NCBI GenBank assembly: GCA_945875435.1
Contig: CAMCKH010000001.1
Span: 124,001 to 188,000 of the forward strand
Origin: an uncultured Erysipelotrichaceae bacterium
GTDB lineage: Bacteria > Bacillota_I > Bacilli_A > Erysipelotrichales > Erysipelotrichaceae
Reading direction: 5' to 3'
Length of the DNA stretch: 64,000 bases
The notes beneath the pieces are model-generated. The model searched no databases and was not told the DNA's origin. It saw only the letters and a program-made list of their open reading frames with translations. Positions 62,122 to 64,000 of this stretch are shown in pieces. The first letter of the stretch is position 1. Each line of letters starts with the position of its first letter. Both the position numbers and the translations under genes were made by a program.

Positions 62122-62628
62122 ATGTTGTGTATTTTATCGTTATTTTTTAATAAATTATATTTTAAACACAAATTAACTACTAAAAATATAGTTTTTTCAA
62201 TATTTTTAACTTTAACAATAACTATTTTAAAATTAGATTTTAAAAATCATTTAGTATTAACACTTCTAAATATAAATACCATTAGCGATTTAGAAGATAA
62301 AAATGTTTATAGTATTTTTAATTATTTAATTATACTTATTTTGATAATATCTAATTTTAATAAATTAACGATTGATAATTTATTGATAATTTTATTTTAT
62401 TTATTATTTTACCAATTAAATAAAAATAATATTGGTTTTGGTGATATTGAAACATTTATTGCCTTAAGTTTTAATTTTGATTTTAAAAATAATCTATTAT
62501 TATTTTTTATATCTTTTATAGTTTCGCTTCCTATAATATTTTTTAAATATAAAAAAGACCATAACATAGCCTTTATTATATATATCACTATCAGTTATTT
62601 GATAATGTTGATTTATTTAAAAGTATAA
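62122..62628 (+). CDS. short prepilin peptidase (ComC/A24-like)
   Basis: The 168-residue membrane protein has about six helices and both catalytic aspartates of the A24 family: one in ISDLEDKNVYSIFN, aligning with the SDI/D-x-I-P region, and one in GFGDIETFIALSF, matching the GxGD motif. It lacks the N-terminal methyltransferase domain of full ComC/PilD (about 250 residues). It likely cleaves the ComG prepilins. It overlaps cdsA tail to tail by 16 bases. Confidence 0.75.
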   Translation: MLCILSLFFNKLYFKHKLTTKNIVFSIFLTLTITILKLDFKNHLVLTLLNINTISDLEDKNVYSIFNYLIILILIISNFNKLTIDNLLIILFYLLFYQLNKNNIGFGDIETFIALSFNFDFKNNLLLFFISFIVSLPIIFFKYKKDHNIAFIIYITISYLIMLIYLKV

Positions 62629-63389
62629 ATAGAAATAAAATAAATCAAAGTAAAAATAATACTATCAATTCTATCTAAAATACCACCATGCCCAGGAATT
62701 AATGAACCAAAATCTTTAACATTATAGTTTCTTTTAATAAGACTGAAACTAAGATCTCCTATTTGAGAAACTATAGGTAAAGTTGCAGCCATAAATATAT
62801 AAAATCCAAAATAAATATCATTATAAACCAGTAGCTTTCCAGAACAAAATACTAATATTCCACCTAAAAAACCAAACAACCAACCACCAACAGCACCTTC
62901 TATAGTTTTATTAGGAGAAACTCTTGGTATTAATTTATTTTTGCCAATACTTTTACCTACTATAAACGCACCAATATCACAAAGATAAGTGGTAGTAATT
63001 ATAAAGATAATATTAAATAAATAATAATTATCATTACTTAATCTAAGCACTGTTTGGATTGCTGAAGATAATAAAACACCTATAGTTAAAACACTGGAAA
63101 TATCTACAAAGGTTATTTCTTCAAAAAACATTGATAATAAAAACAAAACTATTATAAACAACAATGTTAATCCATATTGTCTTTCTGGTAAAAAAAACAC
63201 TAATAAATTATAAATTGTTAATATAATATATAAAGGTATATTTAATTTACTGTTTCTAACACTTATAAACTCATAAGCTCCAATTAAAGAGCACAAAAGA
63301 AGAAAAACACTTAAATAAATTCCTTTCGCAAAAAGTATCGGAGGAACAATTAAAAAAATTAAAATTCCGCTTATAAGTCTTTTCATCAA
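62613..63389 (-). CDS. cdsA: phosphatidate cytidylyltransferase
   Basis: The 258-residue membrane protein has about seven helices and the CDP-transferase signature SPNKTIEGAVGGWL and KDFGSLIPGHGGILDRID. It makes CDP-diacylglycerol for phospholipids. It overlaps uppS by four bases, in the usual uppS-cdsA order. Confidence 0.96.
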   Translation of the reverse strand: MMKRLISGILIFLIVPPILFAKGIYLSVFLLLCSLIGAYEFISVRNSKLNIPLYIILTIYNLLVFFLPERQYGLTLLFIIVLFLLSMFFEEITFVDISSVLTIGVLLSSAIQTVLRLSNDNYYLFNIIFIITTTYLCDIGAFIVGKSIGKNKLIPRVSPNKTIEGAVGGWLFGFLGGILVFCSGKLLVYNDIYFGFYIFMAATLPIVSQIGDLSFSLIKRNYNVKDFGSLIPGHGGILDRIDSIIFTLIYFISIYTFK

Positions 63390-64000
63390 ATACCTCCATA
63401 TCTGCGATGTCTATTTTGATATTCGTGCAAACATTTATCAAACTCTTCTTCATTAAAATCAGGCCAATGAACATTAGTAAATATTAATTCGCTGTAAGAA
63501 ATTTGATAAAGTAAGAAATTAGAAATTCTTTGTTCACCACTAGTTCTAATCAAAATATCAACTTCAGGCAAGTCTTTGGTATCAAGATAATTATTAAATT
63601 CTTCTTCGCTTAAATTATTTTCTCTTCCATCAATAACATCTTGACAATAATTTTTAATAGCTTTTACTATTTCCTGTCTAGATCCATAATTTAATGCAAA
63701 ATTTAAAATCATACCAGTATTATTTTTAGTTTTTTCAATAGCCTCTAAAAAAATATTTTTTGCTTCTTCAGGAATTTTATTTATATCACCAATCATCATT
63801 ACTTTAATATTGTTTTCCATTAATTCTTTTAAATAAGAATCAAAGAAAAATTTAGGAAGCGACATGATGTAATTAACTTCTTCTAATGGCCTTTTCCAAT
63901 TCTCAGTACTAAATGCATAAAGTGTTAGAACTTTAATTCCTTTTTTATTAGAAAAAAGTGCTATTTTTCTGACATTTTCAACACCTTTTTTATGTCCAAA
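63386..64000 (-). CDS. uppS: isoprenyl (undecaprenyl diphosphate) synthase, N-terminus beyond window
   Basis: The frame stays open to the right edge (204 codons plus the stop). It has GHKKGVENVRKIA, LYAFSTENWKRP, the LNYGSRQEIV block and the C-terminal IRTSGEQRISNFLLYQISY and FTNVHWPDF. It makes the C55 lipid carrier for cell-wall and capsule precursors. Only about 30-40 N-terminal residues with the DGNGRWA motif are missing. Confidence 0.95.
   Translation of the reverse strand, partial: FGHKKGVENVRKIALFSNKKGIKVLTLYAFSTENWKRPLEEVNYIMSLPKFFFDSYLKELMENNIKVMMIGDINKIPEEAKNIFLEAIEKTKNNTGMILNFALNYGSRQEIVKAIKNYCQDVIDGRENNLSEEEFNNYLDTKDLPEVDILIRTSGEQRISNFLLYQISYSELIFTNVHWPDFNEEEFDKCLHEYQNRHRRYGGI

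Noticed and set aside
1-64000. CRISPR array, prophage, insertion sequence or attachment site
   Set aside because: No regularly spaced repeats, transposase or integrase genes, phage structural genes or direct repeats next to a tRNA were seen; gene order is that of a stable core chromosome.

Overview
The window is bacterial chromosome of very low GC content (roughly a quarter G+C by eye), gene-dense, with most genes in long minus-strand operons and few gaps over 100 bases. TGG encodes Trp and TGA is used as a stop (for example at the end of comGC), so the code is the standard bacterial one and not the Mycoplasma/Spiroplasma code. Gene families and order (ftsEX, comG, comEA-comEC, rpsP-khpA-rimM-trmD, rpsF-ssb-rpsR, gdpP-rplI-dnaB, UPF0371, YitT) point to a host-associated, low-GC member of the Bacilli, close to the Erysipelotrichia/RF39/Mollicutes-like lineages, that still has cell-wall genes. 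This placement is inference from content, not from a phylogeny.

Layout. 1-3 kb: a truncated membrane protein, a divergent WYL-type regulator, and an aminotransferase/Lrp-type regulator pair. 3-14 kb: one long minus-strand block of YitT, ftsE, ftsX, a coiled-coil M23 hydrolase, an S41 protease, uvrB and a GH9 lipoprotein, behind tsaC-glyA. 14-19 kb (plus strand): a YigZ-family protein, a sugar-type ABC importer without a binding protein, a nucleoside deoxyribosyltransferase and hflX. 19-24 kb: engB, lon, tig and a small unknown. 24-34.5 kb: UPF0371, then a pyruvate dehydrogenase operon (pdhA-pdhB-pdhC-pdhD-lplA plus a lone DinJ-type antitoxin), ruvAB and holA. 34.5-37 kb: comEA and comEC. 37-42 kb: an oxidase, a HAD phosphatase, trmD, rimM, khpA, rpsP, then rplK-rplA. 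42-50.5 kb: rlmH, an HtrA-like protease, an M23 protein, dnaB, rplI, gdpP, a DUF2232 protein, rpsR, ssb, rpsF. 50.5-54 kb: a complete comGA-GG operon including a tiny comGE. 54-58 kb: a metallo-beta-lactamase-fold hydrolase, rpmG, prs, a freestanding GlmU acetyltransferase half, a 28-residue membrane peptide and a Wzx-type flippase. 58-61.3 kb (plus): capF-like, capG-like and a glycosyltransferase for surface polysaccharide. 61.3-64 kb: a C-rich small RNA, trmB, a short prepilin peptidase, cdsA and uppS (cut by the window edge).

Genes working together. The comG pseudopilus, a ComC-like peptidase, ComEA and ComEC form most of a DNA-uptake machine, with ssb nearby. FtsEX with an EnvC/PcsB-like hydrolase, a second M23 protein, GlmU half, UppS and CdsA belong to envelope growth. 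The pyruvate dehydrogenase operon carries its own lipoate ligase, and its only lipoyl domain sits on E3 while E2 has two subunit-binding domains and no lipoyl domain.

Most unusual signals: (i) about a dozen genes at the head of transcription units have a -10 hexamer 6-8 bases before the start codon and no Shine-Dalgarno sequence, which predicts leaderless mRNAs; (ii) the rearranged pyruvate dehydrogenase; (iii) a roughly 105-nt RNA with two exposed C-rich motifs resembling RoxS/RsaE-type sRNAs; (iv) comEC with no ATG, GTG or TTG start for its N-terminus, where an ATT start or a -1 frameshift from comEA is needed; (v) terminator hairpins that repeatedly include the stop codon. No rRNA, tRNA, insertion sequence, prophage or CRISPR array was seen.
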